A stretch of 64,000 nt of DNA, from positions 1 through 64,000 of IMG/VR virus record IMGVR_UViG_3300028007_000001; one strand, given 5' to 3'. Shown piece by piece: positions 44,114 through 53,469 of this stretch. The DNA is from a virus. Made by a program: the position numbers and the translations under genes. Positions within the stretch are counted from its first letter, which is position 1. Every line of letters starts with the position of its first letter. Under the pieces are notes generated by a model. That model made no database searches, was not told the DNA's origin, and saw nothing but the letters and a program-made list of their open reading frames with translations.

Positions 44114-45244
44114 ATGGGACTCAGCGTGAGGGAAGTGGCGTCCAAGTGGAATGGATGCGCTGTCCGCAAGGACTCGCTCAACATGGAGCAACTCCACAAG
44201 GACATGCAGAGTTTGCGGAAGATGCGGAAGGACGTGTCTCTGAAGGGCTTCCTCCAGGACGCCTGGGGCGAGGACATGACCCCGGAACGTTTCTACCGGG
44301 AACTCGGCATCGACCTGTCGGAGATGACGGTCGGCAAGATGCTGAACACGTCCGACCTGAACCGTTGGCTGTTTCCGGAAATCTTCCGTGACGCCATTCG
44401 GCGGGGTCTGGAATACACGCCCTTCCACTCGGCCCTCGTTGCCACGGAAGAGACGATCGACTCAACCGGCCTCACGATGCCGTTCATGGATCTCACGTCC
44501 ACCGACATCGACCGGGACGAGTTCGCTCTTCGTGACGTGAACGAGGGTGCGACGATTCCCGAGGGCGAGATCCTGACCTGGAGCGAGAAGCAGGTCACGA
44601 TCAAGAAGAAGGCTCGGGGTCTCAAGCAGACCTACGAGTCGATCATGTTCACGCCGATCGACCTGGCTGCGATCTACTTCGAAGAACTCGGCACGAAGTT
44701 GGGTGCCGATCTCGACAAGGATCTGATCGACATCGCCGTCAACGGCGACCAGGCAGACGGCTCGGAGGCTGCTCCGGTCATCGGTGCGGCGGTGGCGAAC
44801 ACCCTCGCCTACACCGACCTGACTCGGGCGTGGATCCGGTTCCGTCGCATCGGCCGGAACTCGACGGTGATGCTCTGCAACGAGGCAGACGCCATCTCGA
44901 TCCTCGACATGGACGAGTTCAACCTGACGATCACGTTGCCTGCGGCTCAGGAGTCGCCGGTCAACCTGAACGTCCGGACTCCGCTCCCCACGTCGCAGGA
45001 CGTGTACGTCCACGACTCGGTGCCCGACAAGAACATCATCTTCGTGGACGTGGCTCGGGCCTTCGTCCAACTGACTGCCATGCCGCTCCTGATCGAGTCG
45101 GAGCGGATCGTGAGCCGTCAGTTGGAGGGCGAGTACGTGTCGATCATCACCGGCTTCGCCAACATCTTCAAGGACGGCCGGATGATCCTCGACTACTCGA
45201 CCGACCTGACCACCAACCCCGGCCCGACGCCGCCCGAGGCGTAG
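44114..45244 (+). CDS. Major capsid protein (HK97 fold)
   Basis: 376 aa. Features of HK97-type capsid proteins: an N-terminal helical arm (MEQLHKDMQSLRKMRKDVSL), E-loop-like FALRDVNEGATIPEGEILTW and KKKARGLKQTYESIMFTPID, then ELGTKLGADLDKDLIDIAVN and the A-domain core MLCNEADAISILDMDEFNL. Place, size and abundance of codons favoured in late genes agree. Confidence 0.85.
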   Translation: MGLSVREVASKWNGCAVRKDSLNMEQLHKDMQSLRKMRKDVSLKGFLQDAWGEDMTPERFYRELGIDLSEMTVGKMLNTSDLNRWLFPEIFRDAIRRGLEYTPFHSALVATEETIDSTGLTMPFMDLTSTDIDRDEFALRDVNEGATIPEGEILTWSEKQVTIKKKARGLKQTYESIMFTPIDLAAIYFEELGTKLGADLDKDLIDIAVNGDQADGSEAAPVIGAAVANTLAYTDLTRAWIRFRRIGRNSTVMLCNEADAISILDMDEFNLTITLPAAQESPVNLNVRTPLPTSQDVYVHDSVPDKNIIFVDVARAFVQLTAMPLLIESERIVSRQLEGEYVSIITGFANIFKDGRMILDYSTDLTTNPGPTPPEA

Positions 45245-45303
45245 GCATAGTCGCCTATACCTGCGGGTAGCACAGATCCCGACTGAGGACGAAGGGAGTC
45301 CAC

Positions 45304-45825
45304 ATGCCAAGCGATCCCAACTACGTGAGAATCACCAACCGGCTCAGTTTCGGCGTCGTTGCCGACATCGCCGGGGGAAGCCGCTGGTCGATCTCCGGAA
45401 ACGACGTGAAGGAGTTTCCGAAGGACAAGACAGCCAAGCGGTTCGTCCGGAAGATGATCGCCAACGGTCGTCTGGAGCCTGCTTCGAAGAGCGAGTACGA
45501 GGAAGTTCAGGAGAACCGTCGCACGATGGCTGCTTCTGTTCCTCAGCGGAGTTCTTCTTCGGAAGAGCGCCACACTCCAATCCAGGAGCAGGCCATCCGA
45601 GACAAGGCTCGGGAACTGCGAGAGCAGGGATCGAAGTCGGAACCTTCGGAAGATTCCGAAAGTGACGACGAAGAGAGCGATGACGAGGATCGGTCCTACG
45701 AGGACATGAAGGTCGATGATCTTCGTCAAATGCTCTTGGAGCGGGGTCTTCCGACTACGGGCAAGAAGGACGAACTGATCGCTCGTCTGGAGGAAGACGA
45801 CGAGGACGACGAGGACGACGAGTAG
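45304..45825 (+). CDS. Structural accessory protein with SAP domain
   Basis: 173 aa. N-terminus beta-rich (YVRITNRLSFGVVADIAGG). Acidic middle (SEDSESDDEESDDEDRSYED), then a clear SAP motif (MKVDDLRQMLLERGLPTTG, KKDELIARLEEDDED). SAP domains bind DNA; in this head-gene context it might contact packaged DNA or the head vertex. Confidence 0.65.
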   Translation: MPSDPNYVRITNRLSFGVVADIAGGSRWSISGNDVKEFPKDKTAKRFVRKMIANGRLEPASKSEYEEVQENRRTMAASVPQRSSSSEERHTPIQEQAIRDKARELREQGSKSEPSEDSESDDEESDDEDRSYEDMKVDDLRQMLLERGLPTTGKKDELIARLEEDDEDDEDDE

Positions 45826-45837
45826 CCAGGAGGAAGC

Positions 45838-46452
45838 GTGGGCTTGTCATCTGACGGTCAAGCGGCGCTTCTGACTGGTGGCCTGGGTGATCTGATCACC
45901 CACGTCTCGCTCCACACCGGCAATCCGGGGGGCACCGGCGCCAACGAGGTCGCTGGTGCCCCCTACTCACGTCAGCCGGTTTCCTGGACGGCGGCAGCCA
46001 ACGGTCAGCGTGCCAACGATGCGGTGATCAACTTCGACGTTCCTTCCGGAACTACGGCGCTCTGGGTCGGGTACTGGAGCGCCCTGAATGGAGGCACGTT
46101 CTACGGATGCTCGCCCGTCAATGGGAATCTTTGGGGTTCGGGAGTAGCGAAGGCGTCTGACAACACGATCACTTCGTACGACCACGGTCTTGAGGTTGGA
46201 GACCGAATCGTCGTGTCGGCCATTGCTGCTGGAGTCCTCCCTGGAGGGATGTCGAGTGGAGATCTCTTCTGGGTGGTCGACGCTCCTTCTACGGCCACGT
46301 TCAAGGTGAGCACCGTCGAGGGAGGCGCCGTGTTCGATATCACGGCGAACTCCGAACTGTTCTTTCAGAAAGTTCTTCCAGAGTTCTTCTCGTCAATCGG
46401 CACTCTGAGTTTCCAGGCAGGCGATCTGGTGATCGACGCTCGGGCGCTTTGA
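45838..46452 (+). CDS. Virion structural protein
   Basis: 204 aa, GTG with AGGAGGAA. LGDLITHVSLHTGNPGGTGA, NFDVPSGTTALWVGYWSA and NGGTFYGCSPVNG form a beta-sandwich pattern that I recognise from actinophage minor structural proteins. The rest is beta-rich (FKVSTVEGGAVFDITANS). Confidence 0.65.
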   Translation: MGLSSDGQAALLTGGLGDLITHVSLHTGNPGGTGANEVAGAPYSRQPVSWTAAANGQRANDAVINFDVPSGTTALWVGYWSALNGGTFYGCSPVNGNLWGSGVAKASDNTITSYDHGLEVGDRIVVSAIAAGVLPGGMSSGDLFWVVDAPSTATFKVSTVEGGAVFDITANSELFFQKVLPEFFSSIGTLSFQAGDLVIDARAL

Positions 46453-46485
46453 GAGCACGTAACATACGTATGTAGGGAGGAAGTC

Positions 46486-46752
46486 ATGCCGAAGCGAACC
46501 TTCGATCGCAGTGCCAAGGTGCTCGCCAACCAGGAGTTCGACGCCTTCTACGTGGACGGCGTTGTTCACGTCGTTCGGCGGTCCACTGGCGATGTCGTCG
46601 CTCAGGGGAATCCGAACGATCCCGAGGACGCCTCGATGGCGAACTTCCTCGCTTCGGCCTTCGCAGCGGCCCTCAATCGCACTCCCGACGTGGAGAACAC
46701 GTCTCAAGATGTGGCAGAAGGTTCGGAAACTTCTGCTCAGGAGGACAACTGA
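46486..46752 (+). CDS. Small unknown structural-region protein
   Basis: 88 aa after a TACGTATGTAGGGAGG leader. VLANQEFDAFYVDGVVHVVR then an acidic tail. No family recognised. Confidence 0.55.
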   Translation: MPKRTFDRSAKVLANQEFDAFYVDGVVHVVRRSTGDVVAQGNPNDPEDASMANFLASAFAAALNRTPDVENTSQDVAEGSETSAQEDN

Positions 46753-46753
46753 G

Positions 46754-47572
46754 ATGAACTTGCACACGATCGACTCTGGTCGGGGGACGACTCACGCCGC
46801 TCGGGAGGCATACCCCGATATGCGGGCCTACGATCAGGCTCGCCTCGATGCGATGTCGGTGTTCTCTATCCCCGAGAAGACAGCCGCTATGAAGCGAGTC
46901 CGTGACTGGTACTCGTCTCTTCCTTCGGCACGCTCGTCGCTCGACCGTCCGACTGAGGCAGACTTCGCTGCCGTGTTCGGTTCTTTCAACGTCCACCACG
47001 CCCTCAACGGTGGCCTGGTGGAGTGCGAGAACCCTCACGACCACTCTGGTCGTCCTCAGCGGTTCGTGCTTCGAAAGCGTCCGACTTTCGGAAACACCGA
47101 AACGATCGAGGAATACATCGCCGCTCAGGCCATGCTTGTCCAGGAAGAGCCTGTCCTCGTTCACGTGGGCAACGTCTTTCTGAACGAAGGCACGGAGGAA
47201 CTCTGGAACCGGCTGACCGGCGTGGGAACGCTCGACGTTCTCTTCGACAACTCCAACGCCCGGATCGGGGTCGGGTCTGACGGCGCTACCGCTGCCGTGC
47301 GTACTCAGACCGGCCTCCAGGGCGTTGACAAGTCGTACGCAGTCATGGAGGCCGGATTCCCCACCGTGACGCCAGGAGACGGCGCTGGTGGCGCCATCGC
47401 CTCGTTCAAGGGCGTCTACGACGGCAACTCGGGGAACCACGATCACAAGGAGTGGGTCGTGGACAACAAGGCCGCTGCCGGGACGATCACCATGAACAGG
47501 TTCGTCCAAGACTTCGGAACCAAGTTGCTTGGCGCCGTATGGACGTACACCTTCCAACTTCGGATCAACTGA
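46754..47572 (+). CDS. Virion structural protein
   Basis: 272 aa from the ATG at 46754. GTTHAAREAYPDMRAYDQAR, a helical part, then beta-rich C-terminal half with VLFDNSNARIGVGSDGATAA, VEAGFP-like MEAGFPTVTPGDGAGGAIAS and DHKEWVVDNKAAAGTITMNR. Probably a minor head or tail protein; assignment by context. Confidence 0.6.
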   Translation: MNLHTIDSGRGTTHAAREAYPDMRAYDQARLDAMSVFSIPEKTAAMKRVRDWYSSLPSARSSLDRPTEADFAAVFGSFNVHHALNGGLVECENPHDHSGRPQRFVLRKRPTFGNTETIEEYIAAQAMLVQEEPVLVHVGNVFLNEGTEELWNRLTGVGTLDVLFDNSNARIGVGSDGATAAVRTQTGLQGVDKSYAVMEAGFPTVTPGDGAGGAIASFKGVYDGNSGNHDHKEWVVDNKAAAGTITMNRFVQDFGTKLLGAVWTYTFQLRIN

Positions 47573-47601
47573 CATAGGAATGATTCCGAAGGAGATGGCC
47601 T

Positions 47602-47814
47602 GTGCCTCGGGAGATCCATCACGGAGGATGCACTCACTTTCCTGACGGGATCTGCGTGATCTCAGAAGGCGGCGACCCTTCGCACTTGTCTGACGAAGAG
47701 TTGGCGTCGATGTCGGACGAAGAGGCTTCGGAATATTTCACGTCCTTGATCGGATCCTCTGTCACGATTGAGAATGCTTCTGATCCTTCGATCAGGATCG
47801 TGAGGACGCCGTAA
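47602..47814 (+). CDS. Small acidic protein
   Basis: 70 aa, GTG after AAGGAGATGGCCT. HLSDEELASMSDEEASEYFT is acidic. The stop shares a base with the next start. No family recognised. Confidence 0.5.
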   Translation: MPREIHHGGCTHFPDGICVISEGGDPSHLSDEELASMSDEEASEYFTSLIGSSVTIENASDPSIRIVRTP

Positions 47815-49937
47815 TGGCACTCCTTGACTGGATCACGTGTGATCTGGAATCGACCGCTGAGTTCGACTCCACCCAGACATCGAGCAACGGGTCAATCTCC
47901 TTCACCACGTCTGATCTGTTTGCCGGGTACGCAGCCTTGCGGCTGATCGGAGGCGGCGTTTCTCCGACCACCCAGGCCGTGATGAACTTCGCATCCGCCA
48001 GAACCGCACTCACGGTTCGGTTCTTCGTGGACGTTTCTGCAAGGTTTGGGATTGGTGGCGGCGGGGCGCACGATATCTTCTCCATCAACATCGACATCGG
48101 CGGATCTGCGGTTCTGGTTCGTCACGACTCGGACGCAGCGGACTGCTCTTTCTTCCTGGTTGACGGAAGCGGTACGAACTTCGGCTCCGTTCTCTCGTTC
48201 GCAGAGTTTGGCGCTGCTGCTCAGCGTTGGTTCTGCGTCGAAGTGAGCCTCGATGACACAGGAGGGTTGAACAAGTATCGGCTCAGAGTTTGGAAACTCG
48301 ACCTCGACGGCTCTGGCACCCTCAAGGAAACCGAAGGAACATCTGCAAACGTTGCACAAGACTGGGTATCGGCTGGCCCCTACTACCAAGCCTCCCTCCC
48401 TGTTCGGTACCAGCACATCATCCTCGATGGCAACTACGGCGCTGATCTAGGACCGCACTTGATGCTCCAGTGGGCACCGCCTGTCGCTGACATCACGACT
48501 GAGTGGGCTACGAACCCCGGTGGACAGCCCAACCATTACGGATTGCTGGACGAGCGGGTTCGGAATGATGCCGACTCGATCAACACGACCACCAACAACG
48601 CTTGGGAGCGGTACGAGGTACAAGATCCGAGCCTTCCAAACGGAAAGAATGTGAAGGCCATCTCTCTCGGGTGTGTCCACCAGGGCGGCGGGGCGCTCCA
48701 TGACGAGCAGATTCACGGATACATCCTCGATCCTGCCAATGCGACGGTGGCGACTGCCTTCGTACGGCCTTCGGTGACAGTCAGGAACACGTCACGTGCT
48801 CTTGTGCGTCACATTGCAGACATTCCGAAGGCGACAGCCCAGGGATACCGGATGGGGTTCCGTCACCAGACGGTCGGTGGTGGTGGTGACATCAACAACA
48901 TCTACCAAGCCTGGTTCGTCTACGTCATGGATACATCCGTCTCGTCCGTCGATACGGCCACTGGGGACGAAGACGTATCTGAGCACGGATCAATCGGTAT
49001 TGATTCAGCGCAAGGGGCAGAGGACGCATTCCCTGATCGGATCCCTGTGCCCGACTCTGCACTGGGGTTTGAGACTCCCGAGATCAACTTCTACAAGGAG
49101 GGGGAGGATGCGGCAGGAGCCGAAGAGTCGATCTCGGTCGAGAGGGTCGACAACGATTCCGCTTCGGGAGAAGAGGTTCCTGAGTACCGTCTTGCTCGGG
49201 CTGGAGACGATGCGGCCGGTGGAGAAGACACTGCTGCTGTGCATCGTGTCGCATTCCCTGACGTTGCGGTCGGAGAGGGAGAGCAGGCAGAGGTCAACAG
49301 AGAGGGCGTTGATCAGGCATCCGGTGAGTCCTCTCTCAACTCGCTCAGCCGGATCGTTTCGGATTCTGCCGAGGGCGAGGAAGTGCCCGAGACGAGGTTG
49401 AGTCGAGACGGAGACGACGCCTCCGGTGGAGAAGAGGCCGCTGCCCTTGCCAGGTCTGAGATGGATTCGTCAGTCGGGGTTGACGAAGCAGCCCTACATG
49501 AGCGCACTGCCGAGGACGATGCAGTTGGGTCGGGCGACTACGAACTGACCCAGCAGGCACTCGACACTGCCACTGGTGCTGAGATCAGGGGAGAATCCGA
49601 AAGAATCGTGGAGGATTCAGCCCTAGGCCATGAGTATCAAATGGTGCTCGACGCCAGGGATTACCTCTTCACCAGGCAGGCTACGACTCGACTCCTGGCG
49701 GGGGCGTCTTCCGTCACTGCCTCTTCTGATCACGTTGGCAGTGCGTCATCAACTCTGGTTGTTGGAGCACTGCCAAGATTCCGAAAGAAGTCTACGGACA
49801 GGTCTCTGGAGGGAGAAGGCCGAGTGCTCTCTGGGGAATCGTCGGGGACTGTGAAGAAGGGTTCCAAAGCCAAGATCCAGCACGCCAGAGTCGGCATGAA
49901 GTTGCTCAAGGACTCTGCCGACGCTCAGGAAGTCTGA
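47814..49937 (+). CDS. Large virion protein with lectin-like head and acidic repeats
   Basis: 707 aa. N-terminal 230 residues form a jelly-roll/laminin-G-like beta domain (FTTSDLFAGYAALRLIGGG, IFSINIDIGGSAVLVRHDS, WFCVEVSLDDTGGLNKYRL). Residues about 385-630 are some thirteen degenerate 16-18-residue repeats built on D-S/A-A-x-G-x-E (examples DSASGEEVPE, DDAAGGEDTAA, DDASGGEEAAA). A basic tail closes the chain. Probably a head or tail appendage; the Asp/Glu repeats might bind calcium, as RTX-like repeats do, but they do not match the RTX consensus. Confidence 0.65.
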   Translation: MALLDWITCDLESTAEFDSTQTSSNGSISFTTSDLFAGYAALRLIGGGVSPTTQAVMNFASARTALTVRFFVDVSARFGIGGGGAHDIFSINIDIGGSAVLVRHDSDAADCSFFLVDGSGTNFGSVLSFAEFGAAAQRWFCVEVSLDDTGGLNKYRLRVWKLDLDGSGTLKETEGTSANVAQDWVSAGPYYQASLPVRYQHIILDGNYGADLGPHLMLQWAPPVADITTEWATNPGGQPNHYGLLDERVRNDADSINTTTNNAWERYEVQDPSLPNGKNVKAISLGCVHQGGGALHDEQIHGYILDPANATVATAFVRPSVTVRNTSRALVRHIADIPKATAQGYRMGFRHQTVGGGGDINNIYQAWFVYVMDTSVSSVDTATGDEDVSEHGSIGIDSAQGAEDAFPDRIPVPDSALGFETPEINFYKEGEDAAGAEESISVERVDNDSASGEEVPEYRLARAGDDAAGGEDTAAVHRVAFPDVAVGEGEQAEVNREGVDQASGESSLNSLSRIVSDSAEGEEVPETRLSRDGDDASGGEEAAALARSEMDSSVGVDEAALHERTAEDDAVGSGDYELTQQALDTATGAEIRGESERIVEDSALGHEYQMVLDARDYLFTRQATTRLLAGASSVTASSDHVGSASSTLVVGALPRFRKKSTDRSLEGEGRVLSGESSGTVKKGSKAKIQHARVGMKLLKDSADAQEV

Positions 49938-49973
49938 GGTACCCTCTACATAGGTACGTACTAGGGAGACGAG

Positions 49974-50759
49974 ATGCCGCAGGACGACGTTCTGATCGTG
50001 AGGATGGAGGACACCCTCCCGATCCTCACCCTCCAACTCTTGGACGAGAGCGGTGCTGCCGTCTCTCTTGACAGTGGAACAGATGCCGCTCAACTGAAGG
50101 TTCAGTTGTCAGGAGCCGACCCCGACGATCCTCTGGTTGTCGATGCCGCCATGACCATCACGGACGGCGCTCAGGGCATCGTGACTTACCAGTGGGACTC
50201 GGCAGACACCGACACGAAGGGCGTCTACGACTTTTGGGTCGTTGTCACCTTCGGAGACGGAACGATCCAGAGTTTCCCCCAAGGCGGAACCTTTACCCTT
50301 GTGGTTGAAGACGGAACGGTCATGTCAACCGACGTGATGCGTCTTCGTGCGAAGGCCGGGGACCGCTACGCAGACGTAGAGGTTCCGTTCTTCACCAACT
50401 ACGAACTCCAGGCGATCTTGGATGAAGTGGGCGGTGATCTCGATCGAGCCGCCTACGAGTGCTGGTCGATCAAGACTGCCGCCTACTCGGAGTTCTACGA
50501 CATCGAAGAGTCGGGGTCGGGCAGAAGGATTTCGCAAAAGTTCCGTCAGGCTCGGGAGATGCTCAGTGTCTACGAGAAGAAGGCATGGGATCGAGTCGCT
50601 GCTACGAGGGTTGTGGGCGTTCCTATGTCTCTTGACGAGTCGGGAGACGATCCTCTCGACGGTGGATACATCTCACTTCCACGTGCGAGCGACTACATCC
50701 GGAGATACCCGCTCTACCGAATGAGGGCGATCTACGGCGGGGTGGTGCAGCAGACGTGA
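49974..50759 (+). CDS. Ig-like domain fused to head-tail connector
   Basis: 261 aa. First 110 residues: beta sandwich resembling BppU-type N-domains (VRMEDTLPILTLQLLDESGA, GVYDFWVVVTFGDGTIQSFP). The remainder (VEVPFFTNYELQAILDEVGG, LDRAAYECWSIKTAAYSEFY) is the helical pattern of the HK97 gp6-type connector that docks under the portal. Confidence 0.65.
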   Translation: MPQDDVLIVRMEDTLPILTLQLLDESGAAVSLDSGTDAAQLKVQLSGADPDDPLVVDAAMTITDGAQGIVTYQWDSADTDTKGVYDFWVVVTFGDGTIQSFPQGGTFTLVVEDGTVMSTDVMRLRAKAGDRYADVEVPFFTNYELQAILDEVGGDLDRAAYECWSIKTAAYSEFYDIEESGSGRRISQKFRQAREMLSVYEKKAWDRVAATRVVGVPMSLDESGDDPLDGGYISLPRASDYIRRYPLYRMRAIYGGVVQQT

Positions 50760-51127
50760 ACAAGCAAATGCTCCGTGCTCTCCAGCAGGGCACGTCGACT
50801 CTGATCAACCAAGAGTCCGTCGACATCCAACTCACTCGTCAGCCTGCTTGGGAGCAGACCGAAGCGGGGGGCGTTCGGCGTTCTTCTGGCGCCGCAGACA
50901 TCCTCGATTCCCAAAGTTTCTTCTTTGGGGAGGTCCGGTCTGACGCTGTTGAAGTACGAAGCGACCGTGGAGAGGCTGTTGTTCTTCGGCACGTCTTGAT
51001 CGGTCCTGCCGACGCAGACGTGGAAGAAGGAGACTCCTTCTCGGTCGGAGGACGTTCGTTCAAGGTCGAATACATCAACCCGAACCGGGAGTACCAGACC
51101 AAGGCGTACGTGTCGGAGCGTGTGTGA
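50756..51127 (+). CDS. Head-tail joining (head-closure) protein
   Basis: 123 aa, GTG overlapping the previous stop. Beta-rich (SVDIQLTRQPAWEQTEAGG, VEEGDSFSVGGRSFKVEYIN) as in SPP1 gp16/HK97 gp7-type stoppers. Assignment from order: after the connector and before the gp10-like protein. Confidence 0.65.
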   Translation: MNKQMLRALQQGTSTLINQESVDIQLTRQPAWEQTEAGGVRRSSGAADILDSQSFFFGEVRSDAVEVRSDRGEAVVLRHVLIGPADADVEEGDSFSVGGRSFKVEYINPNREYQTKAYVSERV

Positions 51128-51711
51128 TGCCTGCTGGTAGCGGATTCCGTGCAACTTCATCGGCCATCAACAAGGGAGCACGCATCCCTGGCGTGACCGG
51201 CCGGAAGCCTCCTGGAAATGGAAATCTTGGGTTTCGCAACTTCAACACCCGAGTTCCATTTATGAGCGGGTCTGGGGGAGTGACGGGCGCTTCCTTCTTT
51301 CGTGAGTCTCACCGCCAGATCATGCGAGACCGAAGAGGAAGGTTTGCTGGCGGGTGGGGCTTCGCATGGCAGGGGTTTGAGGCCACTCACGACGAGATCC
51401 ATTCTCTCGGACTCAACCTGACCAGTGCGGGGAACCTCAAGGGCGCCGTCGAGCAACTTGCGAAGGACATGCTGGACTACGCCCAGCAGAACGCTCCGTG
51501 GCAGGACCGAACCGGGCTGGCCCGAGAGAGCCTTCAGTCCCGAGTCGTGTGGCACGACGAGACTTCTTTCTCAATCTTTCTGGGTCACGGTTCGGAGGTC
51601 TACTACGGCGTGTGGCTTGAGGTCCGGTGGGGAGGCAGGTACGCCATCCTTCTTCCGACTCTTCTTCACTTCGCACCCCAGTTCCGATCCCGCATTGCGG
51701 GCGTTGTGTAG
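51127..51711 (+). CDS. Neck/tail-completion protein (HK97 gp10-like)
   Basis: 194 aa; the ATG overlaps the previous TGA. The C-terminal part LKGAVEQLAKDMLDYAQQNA followed by PWQDRTGLARESLQSRVVWH and YYGVWLEVRWGGRYAILLPT carries the gp10-like signature. A long basic N-terminal extension precedes it. Confidence 0.75.
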   Translation: MPAGSGFRATSSAINKGARIPGVTGRKPPGNGNLGFRNFNTRVPFMSGSGGVTGASFFRESHRQIMRDRRGRFAGGWGFAWQGFEATHDEIHSLGLNLTSAGNLKGAVEQLAKDMLDYAQQNAPWQDRTGLARESLQSRVVWHDETSFSIFLGHGSEVYYGVWLEVRWGGRYAILLPTLLHFAPQFRSRIAGVV

Positions 51712-51719
51712 GAGACGAG

Positions 51720-52133
51720 ATGGAAAAGGTTCTGGTTCCAGCCATCAAGGCAGATCCCGACATCTCTGGTCTGGTCGCTGATCGTGTGTTCGCCCCAACC
51801 GCTTTGGGGGTTGGAAACATTCCTGCCGACCCTCAGAAGCCATATCTGACGTGGAACGAGATGCCTTCAGATCGGGTGGCGTCTGTTCGGGAGACCTCTC
51901 GGGCCACTCTTCGTCAGTACCAGTTCTTCGTCTACGACGAGGCTGGCGACACGTTGCGTGTCAACGAGATCCTGTCCCATCTCCGGAGAGTCGTTGAGGA
52001 TCTTGCGCCCTACAACCAGGACGGAATCCGAATCAGCGAAGCCACCTGGCTTGGAGAGTCGCAGGTTTACAGCGACGACGAGATGGGCGCCGTGGTCAGG
52101 TACGGACTTGCTCAGTTCATGGTGAACGGGTAA
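51720..52133 (+). CDS. Tail terminator protein
   Basis: 137 aa. VLVPAIKADPDISGLVADRV then PYLTWNEMPSDRVASVRETS, TLRQYQFFVYDEAGDTLRVN and ILSHLRRVVEDLAPY is the alpha/beta pattern of lambda gpU/SPP1 gp17 tail terminators, in the expected place. Confidence 0.75.
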   Translation: MEKVLVPAIKADPDISGLVADRVFAPTALGVGNIPADPQKPYLTWNEMPSDRVASVRETSRATLRQYQFFVYDEAGDTLRVNEILSHLRRVVEDLAPYNQDGIRISEATWLGESQVYSDDEMGAVVRYGLAQFMVNG

Positions 52134-52213
52134 TCCGATTCCCACCCTACATACGTACGCACAGGTACCATAGTGATGTAGGTGATCACCTGACCGCACA
52201 GGAGGAAAATTCC

Positions 52214-52675
52214 GTGGCGCAGCAGACGACTGCCATCAAGTTCATGGGTCGTGTCGACCGCAGGGTCATCCCTGCCGGTGAGGACTGGGGCGGTCGTCTC
52301 CAGGATCCTCTGAGTCGTGATCTCGTCTGGGACAAGTCCAACAACTGGATCCTGGATGTTTCCGATCTTCCCGCAGAGGTCGTTGCTCTCGTCCTCGCAG
52401 AGCCAAACATGCGGGACGTGACCGGCCAGCGGATGGTTCCGCCGAACGACTACCAGAAGGCGTACCTCCGGATGAAGGACGTGGAGATCCCGGCCTCTCC
52501 GTCCGACGAGGGCGCTCCGAGTGAGAACCCCGGCGAGCGTCCTCTTGAGGGCGGTGTCGAGGCGTCCTCGTCCGATCCTTCTTCGTCCGAGTCGACCCCG
52601 GAAGACAAGGCGGCTGCTGAGCCGACTGGGGAGGCCAAGACGGAGGGGAGCGACCGCAAGAGCCGTCGTTCGTGA
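52214..52675 (+). CDS. Tail-region protein with acidic low-complexity tail
   Basis: 153 aa, GTG with AGGAGGAAAA. The first 95 residues are folded (TTAIKFMGRVDRRVIPAGED, DLPAEVVALVLAEPNMRDV); the tail is Ser/Glu/Pro-rich. Function unknown. Confidence 0.55.
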   Translation: MAQQTTAIKFMGRVDRRVIPAGEDWGGRLQDPLSRDLVWDKSNNWILDVSDLPAEVVALVLAEPNMRDVTGQRMVPPNDYQKAYLRMKDVEIPASPSDEGAPSENPGERPLEGGVEASSSDPSSSESTPEDKAAAEPTGEAKTEGSDRKSRRS

Positions 52676-52887
52676 AGTTCCGATGCCCGTCTCGCATCCA
52701 CGGAATCGTCGTGGAGAAAGGTCGCATGGAAGTGAAGTGCGGCTCCAAGCGATGCGGGGCGGGTAGCGGGATCGTCGTCCTGCACTACTTCAGCACCACC
52801 ACCGGGGAGTTGTTGGAAACAAGAAAGTTTGCTGATCCGGCCAAGTCGGTCGGCAGCAAATCCAAATCACAGGAGGTAAAGGCATAA
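52672..52887 (+). CDS. Small protein with Com-like zinc site
   Basis: 71 aa, GTG overlapping the previous stop. CPSRIHGIVVEKGRMEVKCG then RCGAGSGIVVLHYF gives a Cys set resembling Mu Com-type fingers that bind mRNA to couple translation. Its stop overlaps the tail-tube start, which fits translational coupling. Confidence 0.55.
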   Translation: MKFRCPSRIHGIVVEKGRMEVKCGSKRCGAGSGIVVLHYFSTTTGELLETRKFADPAKSVGSKSKSQEVKA

Positions 52888-53423
52888 TGCCTCTCGACAC
52901 TCCGCTTCCCTTCGGATTGCGGGACGTGAAGGTTCGTCCGTACGGCTCGGCTCAGTCCGAGAACGTCGACCTGCCGAACGCCCGCACGTTCACGTTCTCG
53001 GAGTCGGAAGACTTCGAAGAACTGCGAGGCGACGACGGTGTTGCGGCGGTCCACGGCAACGGTCCCACGGTTGACTGGGAACTGGAAGCCGGTGGTGTGC
53101 CGCTCGACGCCATCAAGACGATGTTCGGTGGAACTCTCACCGAGACGGGTGTGACCCCGAACATCAAGATCACCTTCCAGAAGGCGGCGACGGACCAGCG
53201 TCCGTACTTCACCGTCGAGGGGCAGGCGATCTCCGACAGCGGCGGCGACTTCCACGTCACCCTCTTCCGCTGCCGGGCCACCGGGGAACTGTCTGGCGAG
53301 ATGTCGGACGGCGCCTTCTGGCTCACCGGGGCGAGTGGTACGGCCCTCCGTGACGCCGACAACAACGATCTCGTCTACGAGTTCGTCCAGAACGAGAGCG
53401 AGACCGACATCGTGACCGTGTAG
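52887..53423 (+). CDS. Major tail (tube) protein
   Basis: 178 aa, ATG with AGGAGG. NARTFTFSESEDFEELRGDD and TVDWELEAGGVPLDAIKTMF then PYFTVEGQAISDSGGDFHVT follow the Hcp/gpV-like tail tube fold. Size and place before the tail chaperones agree. Confidence 0.8.
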   Translation: MPLDTPLPFGLRDVKVRPYGSAQSENVDLPNARTFTFSESEDFEELRGDDGVAAVHGNGPTVDWELEAGGVPLDAIKTMFGGTLTETGVTPNIKITFQKAATDQRPYFTVEGQAISDSGGDFHVTLFRCRATGELSGEMSDGAFWLTGASGTALRDADNNDLVYEFVQNESETDIVTV

Positions 53424-53469
53424 TTCTTTCGGAACTACGCACAACCAAACCGAGAAGGAGAGCACGCAG

